Below are positions 43,002-50,439 of a DNA stretch of 64,000 nucleotides, one piece after another. Numbering within the stretch: position 1 is the stretch's first letter; the number at the start of each line of letters is the position of its first letter. The DNA comes from JAVJSU01 sp040219275 (GTDB lineage Bacteria > Chloroflexota > Anaerolineae > Aggregatilineales > Phototrophicaceae). Under the pieces are notes generated by a model. It worked only from the letters and a program-made list of their open reading frames with translations, was not told the DNA's origin and ran no database searches. The translations under genes and the position numbers were made by a program. The stretch spans positions 124,001-188,000 of the forward strand of contig JAVJSU010000102.1 in NCBI GenBank assembly GCA_040219275.1, written 5' to 3'.

Positions 43002-43361
43002 TTATCCGATGGGTTGAATTCGCATCCAGGTGCGCCCAACACGAAATATTTGACCGATATCAATGGGTATGATCCCTTTTACGGGGATGTCTTCGAAGAA
43101 GTTACCAGCGTTTTCCACAAATGTCCCATTGGTACTTTTACAGTCTTCTAGCCACCAGCGCCGATCCTTCCAATGAAGATTGGCGTGTTGACGAGAAACA
43201 TAGGTGTCGTTACGAAGTACGATGTCGTTTTCATCTTTTCTACCAACGCTCAATGACCAGCGATCTTCGGACACACGACCATCACCACTGTCTGAGCGCA
43301 ACTCAATAACAGCGCCGTCCTTTACGCCGCTCATAATCATCACATTGATTCTGAGGTTCAC
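43002..43361 (-). CDS. Stand-alone FHA domain protein
   Basis: 119 residues, essentially a single FHA domain. 'WSLSVGRKDENDIVLRNDTY', 'VSRQHANLHW' and 'LEDCKSTNGTFVEN' are the conserved phosphopeptide-binding segments (G-R, S-R-Q-H, S-T-N-G-T). FHA domains bind phospho-threonine. It is encoded 3 bases upstream of the Clp-N/kinase gene in the same direction, so it probably recognises a protein phosphorylated by that kinase, or recruits it. Weak start context; the ATG at 43361 gives the normal domain length. Confidence 0.9.
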   Translation of the reverse strand: MNLRINVMIMSGVKDGAVIELRSDSGDGRVSEDRWSLSVGRKDENDIVLRNDTYVSRQHANLHWKDRRWWLEDCKSTNGTFVENAGNFFEDIPVKGIIPIDIGQIFRVGRTWMRIQPIG

Positions 43362-43562
43362 CGTTTATACCCTCGTGCCTTACATCTATTCATGAAACAG
43401 TATATGTGTTTTTGCAAGAATTGGATACTATGCTTTAGGTCGTAGACGCATATTTTCAGCCGATCTTACGGTATTGTTACGATATGATGACTTTGATAAG
43501 AGTTCACTGTACCATGAAAATTATTGCTGATCAGTATGCTGAAAATCGATTCTTCAAAATGC

Positions 43563-43591
43563 TTGTGTCCGTTAATGAGTTATGTTATACT
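43563..43591 (+). promoter_or_regulatory. metB: Promoter of the metB riboswitch transcript
   Basis: A -35 TTGTGT (43563-43568), 17-base spacer and -10 TATACT (43586-43591) with an upstream TG (extended -10). Transcription would start near 43598, about 30 bases before the riboswitch P1 helix. Confidence 0.6.
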
Positions 43592-43627
43592 TTTTTCATT
43601 GCAAGTTAACAGCTAAATAAGCTGGAC

Positions 43628-43738
43628 TTCTTATCCAGAGCGGTGGAGGGAACGGCCCTACGAAACCGCGGCAACCCCCAATAGGCAAATGGGACGGTGC
43701 CACTTCCGTCAGAGGTGTAAACTTCTGGATGATGAGAA
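43628..43738 (+). ncRNA. SAM-I (S-box) riboswitch aptamer
   Basis: The conserved S-box core is present in order: CTTATCCAGAG, GGTGGAGGGA, GGCCC, GAAACC, GGCAACC, GGTGC and the closing GATGAG. P1 pairs TTCTTATC (43628-43635) with GATGAGAA (43731-43738) over eight base pairs with one G-U. The aptamer binds S-adenosylmethionine. High SAM should stabilise P1 and allow the downstream terminator to form, turning metB off. The wide internal spacing is ordinary for this class. Confidence 0.95.
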
Positions 43739-43770
43739 CGTATATCTGAGTTTGCTTAGATAACGACCTC

Positions 43771-43797
43771 AAAAGACCATGCCATAGGTCTTTTTTT
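43771..43797 (+). terminator. metB: Riboswitch-controlled terminator before metB
   Basis: AAAAGACC (43771-43778) and GGTCTTTT (43787-43794) form an eight-base stem with an eight-base loop, running into seven T. It sits 33 bases behind the SAM-I aptamer and about 95 bases before the metB start, as expected for the expression platform. Confidence 0.85.
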
Positions 43798-43891
43798 GTT
43801 TTGGTCAACAAGCAACCCGGGCGTTCTGGAAAGAAAAGAATGTCTGAGTTGCTTATTTGGTCAAAAATTGAAAAAGACAAGGAGCTAGGCA

Positions 43892-45199
43892 ATGGTTTCG
43901 TTCAATCTCGACAATTTTACGTCCGGTGAAGATTCCGAAAACACTTCCAACAATATACAGGGACACAGCACCCGCGCCGTCCATAGCGGTGTGGAGCGTC
44001 GTCGTGCGTATAACTCACTCACCACCCCGATTGTTCAAACAGCGACATATACATTTGAAGACACACAAGACCTCATCGACTTCATGGAAAGCAAGACATG
44101 GGGAGATGGCAGTGACCGTGGAGAGTACGGGCGTTATGGTAATCCGACTGTCGCCGCTGTTGAGAGCAAGCTGGCGGCGCTAGATGGTGCAGAAGACGCG
44201 GTGCTTTATGCGTCGGGCATGAACGCGATGACTTCGTTGCTATTGAGCGTTTTGCCAGCGGGCGCGCACATCGTCATGACGAGCGACTGCTATCGCCGGA
44301 CGCGCCAATTCTGTCAGGTGTTTCTGCAACGTTTGGGTATCACTACTACCGTTGTCCCGAATGGTGATTACGAAGCACTAGAAGAAGCCATTATCCCACG
44401 CAAAACGCGCTTCATCATTTCTGAAAGCCCGACCAACCCCTATCTACGCATCGCTGATCTGGAAAAGATCGCCGAATTAGGGCACAAATATCGCGTTCGC
44501 ACGGTGATCGATAGCACGTTTGCCACGCCAGTTAATCAGCGTCCGTATGAGTGGGGTATTGATTTCGTTCTTCATAGTGCGACCAAATATCTGTCTGGAC
44601 ATAATGATTTACTAGCAGGTGTGATCGTTGGGCGTAAAGATCGGATTAAGGCACTTCGTGATGCGCGTGGTGTGCTCGGTGGTGTGGTTGATCCACAAAA
44701 CGCTTATTTACTGGAGCGTGGTATCAAAACCCTCGGCGTGCGTGTGCAACAGCAAAATCGGACTGCGCTTGCGGTAGCGAAATATCTGGAAGCGCATCCT
44801 TTGATTGATCGCGTGTGGTATCCCGGACTAGAATCACATCCTGACCACGACATTGCCTCCGCACAGATGACCGGCTTCGGTGGGGTTATCAGCTTTGAAG
44901 TTGCGGGTGATTTGCTTACGACGGGTAAGTTCATTGATGCACTTCAAATTCCCTACATTGCACCAAGTCTCGGTGGGGTAGAGAGCCTTATCGAACAGCC
45001 TGCGTTGATGAGCTATTATGAAAAGACCACGGAAGAACGCCTCGCATTGGGCATTAAAGATAATCTGGTGCGTTTCGCCGTTGGTATTGAAGATACGGAT
45101 GACATTCTTGATGATCTCGATCAGGCCTTGGGGGCATTACAGCCACGTCGTCACGCGGCACGGCTGGAAGACCTGTGGGAATGGCGCTTTCGTCAATAA
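43892..45199 (+). CDS. metB: Cystathionine gamma-synthase (plant-type)
   Basis: 435 residues, Cys/Met metabolism PLP family. The PLP lysine lies in 'HSATKYLSGHNDLLAG', and 'TSDCYRRTRQF', 'GITTTVVP', 'ESPTNPYLR', 'MTGFGGVISFEV' and 'IPYIAPSLGGVESL' resemble the plant and cyanobacterial cystathionine gamma-synthases closely. It condenses an activated homoserine with cysteine to cystathionine. Control by a SAM-I riboswitch fits a methionine-pathway gene and argues against methionine gamma-lyase. The first 30 residues are an extra polar extension. An AAGGAG ribosome site precedes the ATG. Converges with thrC. Confidence 0.9.
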   Translation: MVSFNLDNFTSGEDSENTSNNIQGHSTRAVHSGVERRRAYNSLTTPIVQTATYTFEDTQDLIDFMESKTWGDGSDRGEYGRYGNPTVAAVESKLAALDGAEDAVLYASGMNAMTSLLLSVLPAGAHIVMTSDCYRRTRQFCQVFLQRLGITTTVVPNGDYEALEEAIIPRKTRFIISESPTNPYLRIADLEKIAELGHKYRVRTVIDSTFATPVNQRPYEWGIDFVLHSATKYLSGHNDLLAGVIVGRKDRIKALRDARGVLGGVVDPQNAYLLERGIKTLGVRVQQQNRTALAVAKYLEAHPLIDRVWYPGLESHPDHDIASAQMTGFGGVISFEVAGDLLTTGKFIDALQIPYIAPSLGGVESLIEQPALMSYYEKTTEERLALGIKDNLVRFAVGIEDTDDILDDLDQALGALQPRRHAARLEDLWEWRFRQ

Positions 45200-45238
45200 G
45201 CGTCAAATGTAAGACATACTAAAGCCATCAAAATACAA

Positions 45239-45269
45239 AACAACCGCTACAATGTTCGTAGCGGTTGTT
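45239..45269. terminator. Bidirectional terminator between metB and thrC
   Basis: Perfect 12-base arms (AACAACCGCTAC and GTAGCGGTTGTT) with a seven-base loop. On the minus strand a T-rich stretch follows, so it should end thrC transcripts efficiently; on the plus strand the tail is CTTAATTT and weaker. Confidence 0.8.
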
Positions 45270-45305
45270 CTTAATTTATGGCGATGCACATGATTTATGG
45301 CGAAA

Positions 45306-46631
45306 TCAGACGCGTACTCGATTTTTTCCGTCGAGAATTGCGGCAATTTCATCCGCGTTTGCTTCGGTTTCATGGAGTTGATTCGGATAACGGGCATTGA
45401 TGTTTGCAAGCTCATCACGATGATAACCGATGGTTGCATCCGGGTCTTTGAGCAGATGTCCGGTTAAAATGCCGACAACGGTTTCGTGAGGTTTGATAAT
45501 CCCTTTTTCCACAAGTTTGCGCGTGCCTGCCAGTGAACAGCCGGATGCAGGTTCACACCCGATCCCCTGTGCATCAATCAAGGCTTTTGCATCCATAATT
45601 TCTTGATCGGTCACATCTTCGACTACGCCATTTGTCAACCGCAAAGCACGAACGGCTTTCGGGAAGTTGACAGGGTTACCAATTTTGATGGCGGTGGCGA
45701 TGGTATCTGCCTTGATGGATTCTAGTTCATCCAGCCCGCGCTCATACGTGAGGCTTCCATCACGCGCTTCATAACTGCGATAAAGCGGATTTGCGCCTTC
45801 CGCTTGAATGACAGCGAGGCGGGGTAGGCGGTCTATCAAGCCGAGTGTGTACAGTTCGTTTAATGCCTTGCCGAAAGACGAGCTATTGCCGAGATTACCA
45901 CCGGGGACGACGATCCAATCCGGTACTTCCCATTTAAGTTGCTGGATCGTCTCGAACATGATCGTTTTCTGCCCTTCAAGGCGGAAGGGGTTAATCGAAT
46001 TGAGGATGTAAATGCCGAGCCGCTCGCCAACTTCACGGACGAGTTCCAGATTGCGGTCAAAATCTGCATTTACTTGAATACAGGTCGCGCCGTAAGCGAT
46101 TGCCTGAGAGAGTTTGCCAAGCGCGATATTCTTGTTTTCGAAGAAGATTATTCCCTCAACATCCGCCATCGCCGCATACGCCGCCAACGATGCTGACGTG
46201 TTCCCTGTGCTGGCGCAGGCGACCCGCTCCATGCCAAGCACCCGCGCTTGTGTTAAGCCGCCGGTCATGCCACGATCTTTAAACGATCCGGTGGGGTTTT
46301 CACCTTCATGCTTGAGGTAAAGGGTATCAACTCCCGCCCAATCAGCCAGTTTTTTTGTTTTGTAGAGGTTGGTATTGCCTTCGCCACGCGTGACGATATT
46401 TTCAAACGCCACACCGGGGTAGATGAGTTCTTTATAACGCCATACACCGCTGTTATAGGGCGCATCAAGTGTACCAAGTCGAGCATCAAAAGTTTCGCGT
46501 GAAATGTGTGATTTAAGTGAGTCGAAATCATGTATAACATCCAGCAATCCACCACATTTTATGCAGGTGTAAATCACTTGATCCACAGGAAATTCTTCAC
46601 CGCAATCCATACATTGCAGTAAGCTCAACAT
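45306..46631 (-). CDS. thrC: Threonine synthase
   Basis: 441 residues. An N-terminal zinc-ribbon-like segment with two CxxC pairs ('CMDCGEEF' and 'CIKCGGLL') precedes the fold-type II PLP domain, with the lysine in 'NPTGSFKDRGM' and 'ACASTGNTSASLAAYAA'. It converts O-phosphohomoserine to threonine. It is transcribed divergently from thrB with only 54 bases between, so the two last steps of threonine synthesis share one control region. Ribosome site GAGGG lies before the ATG. Confidence 0.95.
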   Translation of the reverse strand: MLSLLQCMDCGEEFPVDQVIYTCIKCGGLLDVIHDFDSLKSHISRETFDARLGTLDAPYNSGVWRYKELIYPGVAFENIVTRGEGNTNLYKTKKLADWAGVDTLYLKHEGENPTGSFKDRGMTGGLTQARVLGMERVACASTGNTSASLAAYAAMADVEGIIFFENKNIALGKLSQAIAYGATCIQVNADFDRNLELVREVGERLGIYILNSINPFRLEGQKTIMFETIQQLKWEVPDWIVVPGGNLGNSSSFGKALNELYTLGLIDRLPRLAVIQAEGANPLYRSYEARDGSLTYERGLDELESIKADTIATAIKIGNPVNFPKAVRALRLTNGVVEDVTDQEIMDAKALIDAQGIGCEPASGCSLAGTRKLVEKGIIKPHETVVGILTGHLLKDPDATIGYHRDELANINARYPNQLHETEANADEIAAILDGKNRVRV

Positions 46632-46685
46632 TGGTGTACCCTCATCCGCATAACAATAATTAGTGCAGGGTTAAGGATAGCATCT

Positions 46686-47633
46686 TTGATAATAAATGCC
46701 AGAGCAGAAGCCTTCGCACCAGCGAGCATGGGCAATGTGGGATGCGGGTTTGATATTCTTGGATTAGCGTTTTGCGAACCCGGTGACACGGTGATTGTCG
46801 AGCCGCGTGATGAACCCGGCGCGATCATGCGTGCGATCACCGGCGATAACGGTCTACTGCCGCTTGATGCGACCCAGAACACGGCATGTGTATCCGCGAA
46901 TGCTTTGCTTAAGCAGATAAATGCGCCCTGTGGAGTAGAAATTACGCTGAAAAAAGACCTGCCGTTAGCGAGTGGTCTGGGGAGTAGTGCGGCAAGTGCA
47001 GTGGCGGCGGTGGTTGCAGTCAATGCGCTGTTCGGCGAACCGCTCTCTAAAGAAGCGTTATTGCCCGCCGCCTTAGAAGGCGAGGCGCTTGTGAGTGGCT
47101 ATCATGCCGATAACGCTGGACCGAGTTTGCTGGGCGGGATTACGCTCATTACGGGAACGGCGATTGCTGATATTCGGCGCTTACCTGTGCCGGAGAAGCT
47201 CTGTTTTGCACTGGTTACGCCCCGTGTAGGCGTTAAAACGTCTGAAGCACGGGCGGTATTGCCTCATAAAGTACCCTTACATTCGATGGTTTATCAAACG
47301 GGCGCGGTTGCTCGTGTGATTGATGCGCTGTATCGTAATGATGTAGAAGCACTCGCACAGGCGATGGAAAGTGACATCGTAGTGGAGCCGGCTCGCGCAC
47401 ATTTGATGCCCTATCTGGCAGAAGTACGGGCGGCGGCAAAGCAAATGGGCGCATTTTCGCTGGTGATTAGCGGTGCAGGACCAACCTTGTGTGCAGTATG
47501 CAATAACGAAGACACGGCACATCGGGTTTGTGTGGTGATGAAGCAAGTCTATGAAGAGGCGGACATCGAAAGTGATGTGCGTTATACTCGGGTGAGCAAA
47601 GACGGTGCGCTTGTGCTGAGCGTGACCGCATAA
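46686..47633 (+). CDS. thrB: Homoserine kinase
   Basis: 315 residues, GHMP kinase family. 'APASMGNVGCGFDILGLAF' is the family start, 'LPLASGLGSSAASAVAAVVA' is the ATP-binding P-loop, and 'LVISGAGPTLCAV' is the C-terminal motif. It phosphorylates homoserine for threonine synthase. The start is a TTG with AAGGATAG nine bases upstream; no in-frame ATG is available before the conserved N-terminus. Followed by a terminator. Confidence 0.94.
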   Translation: MIINARAEAFAPASMGNVGCGFDILGLAFCEPGDTVIVEPRDEPGAIMRAITGDNGLLPLDATQNTACVSANALLKQINAPCGVEITLKKDLPLASGLGSSAASAVAAVVAVNALFGEPLSKEALLPAALEGEALVSGYHADNAGPSLLGGITLITGTAIADIRRLPVPEKLCFALVTPRVGVKTSEARAVLPHKVPLHSMVYQTGAVARVIDALYRNDVEALAQAMESDIVVEPARAHLMPYLAEVRAAAKQMGAFSLVISGAGPTLCAVCNNEDTAHRVCVVMKQVYEEADIESDVRYTRVSKDGALVLSVTA

Positions 47634-47658
47634 TGGCACTGGGAAATTGACGAATTGC

Positions 47659-47700
47659 GAACTGATTGTGAAATTCTTGACAATCAGTTCACCGTTTTTT
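47659..47700 (+). terminator. Terminator after thrB
   Basis: Perfect 11-base arms (GAACTGATTGT and ACAATCAGTTC) with a ten-base loop, then ACCG and six T. The four-base gap before the T-run is slightly unusual. Confidence 0.75.
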
Positions 47701-47774
47701 ATACTCTATAGAGTCACTCCACTAAATTGGATTGATTCCGCTGGTATCTTTACAGAAGAAAGCGTGCTTAAAAA

Positions 47775-49250
47775 ATGACCGATCTTATTAAGAATTTTAT
47801 TGCAGGCAACTGGGTAGAAGCAAAATCCGGCGCGACATTTGATAGCTATAATCCGGCTACTGAGCAACTGCTTGTTAAGTCTGTCAAAAGTGCAGGCGAT
47901 GATGTTGATGCGGCGGTACAAGCCGCGAAATCCGCGTATAAAGACTGGCGTTTGATGCCCGCACCCCGGCGTGGTGAGCTACTTTATGCTGTAGCCCGCA
48001 TCCTCGAAGAGCGCAAAGAAGCACTTGCCCGCATCATGACGCAGGAGATGGGTAAAATTCTTGCGGAAACCAAAGGTGATGTGCAAGAAGCCATCGATAT
48101 GGCGTATTACATGGGTGGGGAAGGTCGACGTTTATTTGGCTATACCTCTCCAGTTGAGATGTACAACAAATTTGGCATGGCGTTACGCGACTCCGTTGGT
48201 GTGATTGGTTTAATTACACCCTGGAATTTTCCGGTAGCCGTACCGAGTTGGAAAATGCTCCCCGCGTTGATTGCGGGGAATACGATAGTCTGGAAACCGG
48301 GTGAAGATATTCCTGCGAGTTCCGCCATGTTCGCACAAGTCTTTCAGGATGCAGGCTTGCCTGATGGCGTGTTGAACGTTGTCATGGGGGCGGGGGAGAC
48401 CGGTTCCGCTCTGGTGCAACACCCTGATGTTCGCGTCATTTCGTTCACAGGATCAACCACAACTGGCTTGAATGTGTATCAGCAAGCCGCACGGCTCGGT
48501 AAGAAAGTAACGCTTGAAATGGGCGGCAAGAACGCCATTCTGGTGATGGATGATGCCAATCTCGATCTGGCAGTTGATGCGATTACGTGGAGCGCGTTTG
48601 GTACAACCGGACAACGCTGTACCGCAACCAGTCGCTTAATTGTACAGGATGGCATTAAGCCAAAATTGTTGGATGCGCTCATTGAGAAAGCCAAAAGTAT
48701 CAAAATAGGCGATGGCTTGGATCCAGATGTGCAAATGGGACCATTGGTAAACCCTAAAGCGCTGGAAAAAGTAACCAGTTACATGGCTGTCGCTAAAGAA
48801 GAAGGCGTTAATATTGTTGTTGGCGGTGGACGTGCAGATATTGAGCATGGCTACTTCTTCGAGCCAACACTGTTTGATGGTGTAAAACAGGGGATGCGGG
48901 TAGAGCAAGAAGAAATTTTTGGTCCGGTGCTCTCCATTGTTGAAGTCGGTTCGTTTGAAGAAGCAATTGAAGTCAATAATAGCGTTGCTTATGGGTTGTC
49001 CAGCAGTATCTTCACGGAAAACGTAAATGCGGCATTCCGTGCAATCCGTGATTTAACCACAGGCATTGTCTATATCAATCACGGCACAACCGGCGCGGAA
49101 ATTCAGTTCCCGTTTGGTGGTACACGCGGTACAGGCAACGGGATGCGCGAAGCAGGGCAGGCGGCGTTGGATACCTTTACCGAATGGAAGTCCGTTTATG
49201 TAGATTACAGCGGAAAGTTGCAACGTGCTCAGATTGATAACCGCGATTAG
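47775..49250 (+). CDS. NAD(P)-dependent aldehyde dehydrogenase
   Basis: 491 residues, complete ALDH. 'LITPWNFPVAVPSWKMLPAL' and 'SFTGSTTTGLNVY' form the cofactor site, the general base Glu lies in 'TLEMGGKNA' and the catalytic Cys in 'FGTTGQRCTATSR'. The C-terminal 'FPFGGTRGTGNGMREAG' closes the pocket. The sequence is closest in feel to the ALDH7/aminoadipate-semialdehyde and succinate-semialdehyde groups, but the substrate cannot be fixed. Single gene with its own upstream region. Confidence 0.9.
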   Translation: MTDLIKNFIAGNWVEAKSGATFDSYNPATEQLLVKSVKSAGDDVDAAVQAAKSAYKDWRLMPAPRRGELLYAVARILEERKEALARIMTQEMGKILAETKGDVQEAIDMAYYMGGEGRRLFGYTSPVEMYNKFGMALRDSVGVIGLITPWNFPVAVPSWKMLPALIAGNTIVWKPGEDIPASSAMFAQVFQDAGLPDGVLNVVMGAGETGSALVQHPDVRVISFTGSTTTGLNVYQQAARLGKKVTLEMGGKNAILVMDDANLDLAVDAITWSAFGTTGQRCTATSRLIVQDGIKPKLLDALIEKAKSIKIGDGLDPDVQMGPLVNPKALEKVTSYMAVAKEEGVNIVVGGGRADIEHGYFFEPTLFDGVKQGMRVEQEEIFGPVLSIVEVGSFEEAIEVNNSVAYGLSSSIFTENVNAAFRAIRDLTTGIVYINHGTTGAEIQFPFGGTRGTGNGMREAGQAALDTFTEWKSVYVDYSGKLQRAQIDNRD

Positions 49251-49354
49251 CGTTGACCTATAGGTATGAGCGATTGGTTAGTTTGCGCTCAGGATTAAAG
49301 AATTCTTGTCGATAATGATGTTAAAATGCGGTAAGCTAGTAGAGGAAAGAATCA

Positions 49355-49558
49355 GTGTCACTGTATTGGGAATCCTCTTATGAAATTGTTTTGTCTTTGA
49401 TGGAGACGTTCCCTGAACTTGATGTTGAAACAGTCGGTGTAGAGCGGTTATATCAGATGGTGATTGCTTTACCCGATTTTGCGGATGACCCACAGATGGT
49501 CAACGATAAAATTTTAGAACAACTACTGCGAGAATGGTACGAGGAGACGAGTGCTTAA
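49355..49558 (+). CDS. iscX: IscX-like Fe-S assembly accessory protein
   Basis: 67 residues, acidic, GTG start with the ribosome site AGAGGAAAG. The sequence fits IscX throughout: 'LYWESSYEIVLSLMETFPELD', 'LYQMVIALPDFADDPQMVNDKILE' and a final 'LREWYEE'. IscX binds IscS and iron and tunes Fe-S cluster assembly. Its stop codon is followed directly by the ATG of nuoB, so the two are co-translated. No isc genes are near. Placing it in front of Fe-S-rich complex I subunits suggests a role in their maturation. Confidence 0.88.
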   Translation: MSLYWESSYEIVLSLMETFPELDVETVGVERLYQMVIALPDFADDPQMVNDKILEQLLREWYEETSA

Positions 49559-50410
49559 ATGAGTGAGCTTGACCTGCGCCAAATACATGATACAGAGTTT
49601 CCACTTCCAGATGGATTGCAGGGGAATCTCGCAATCACCAGCCTCAGCAAAATTTATAATTGGAGCCGCAGAAATTCAATGTGGCCCATGCTATTTGGTC
49701 TGGCGTGCTGTGCGATTGAAATGATTGGTACTGCGGCATCACGTTTTGATTTCTCCCGCTTCGGGATGGAAGTCATGCGTGCGACCCCGCGCCAATCTGA
49801 CCTGATGATCGTCTCTGGAACGGTGACGAAAAAGATGATCGTCCCAATTGTGCGCCTATATAATCAGATGCCGGAACCGAAATACGTGATGGCGATGGGC
49901 GCATGTGCGAGTGGCGGTGGTCCTTTTAAAGAGGGCTATAATGTTGTTTCTGGTGTGGATAAATACCTTCCGGTGGATGTCTATGTTCCCGGTTGCCCAC
50001 CAACCCCACAGGCATTACTTCATGGGTTAATCACCCTGCAACGCAAAATTGACGGACAATCACTGGCGAATCTTGATGACGTGCCGTGGTATGGTGTTGG
50101 ACCGTCAGAACCTACGCCAATCCCGATCTTAGGTCCTGATATTATTGACCCGCGCCAAATGGACACCATCCGTCGTCAGGCGGAATTAGCGTCATTAGGT
50201 CAGCCATTTGGTGTGCGTGAATTACCAGCGGTTGGCGTTCAAGCCGTTGCGGCAGGTGCCGCCGTTAAGGAAAAAGAAGTAGTTGTAGAAGAAATTGAAG
50301 AAGTTCAGCCGCCGTCAACCAATGCGTCACTTGTGGGGCAAGAAGCCGCACAGGCAGAACGTCAACGTCGTCTTGAGCTTGCTAAGGCGCGTAAAGCCTC
50401 AAGAGGCTAA
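49559..50410 (+). CDS. nuoB: NADH-quinone oxidoreductase subunit B
   Basis: 283 residues, about 100 more than usual. Residues to about 170 are canonical: 'MWPMLFGLACCAIEMIG' (adjacent cysteines), 'GACASGGGPF' and 'VPGCPPTPQALL' bind cluster N2. It passes electrons to quinone in the complex I peripheral arm. The extra tail is charged and ends 'AQAERQRRLELAKARKASRG', similar to the NuoI tail below. It follows iscX without a gap and precedes nuoCD. Confidence 0.95.
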   Translation: MSELDLRQIHDTEFPLPDGLQGNLAITSLSKIYNWSRRNSMWPMLFGLACCAIEMIGTAASRFDFSRFGMEVMRATPRQSDLMIVSGTVTKKMIVPIVRLYNQMPEPKYVMAMGACASGGGPFKEGYNVVSGVDKYLPVDVYVPGCPPTPQALLHGLITLQRKIDGQSLANLDDVPWYGVGPSEPTPIPILGPDIIDPRQMDTIRRQAELASLGQPFGVRELPAVGVQAVAAGAAVKEKEVVVEEIEEVQPPSTNASLVGQEAAQAERQRRLELAKARKASRG

Positions 50411-50439
50411 AACAGGAAAGCGAGTGTAAAAGGTAACCA

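Noticed and set aside
43892..45199. Methionine gamma-lyase or O-acetylhomoserine sulfhydrylase for the PLP gene
   Set aside because: Closest motif match is plant-type cystathionine gamma-synthase, and a SAM-I riboswitch points to methionine synthesis.
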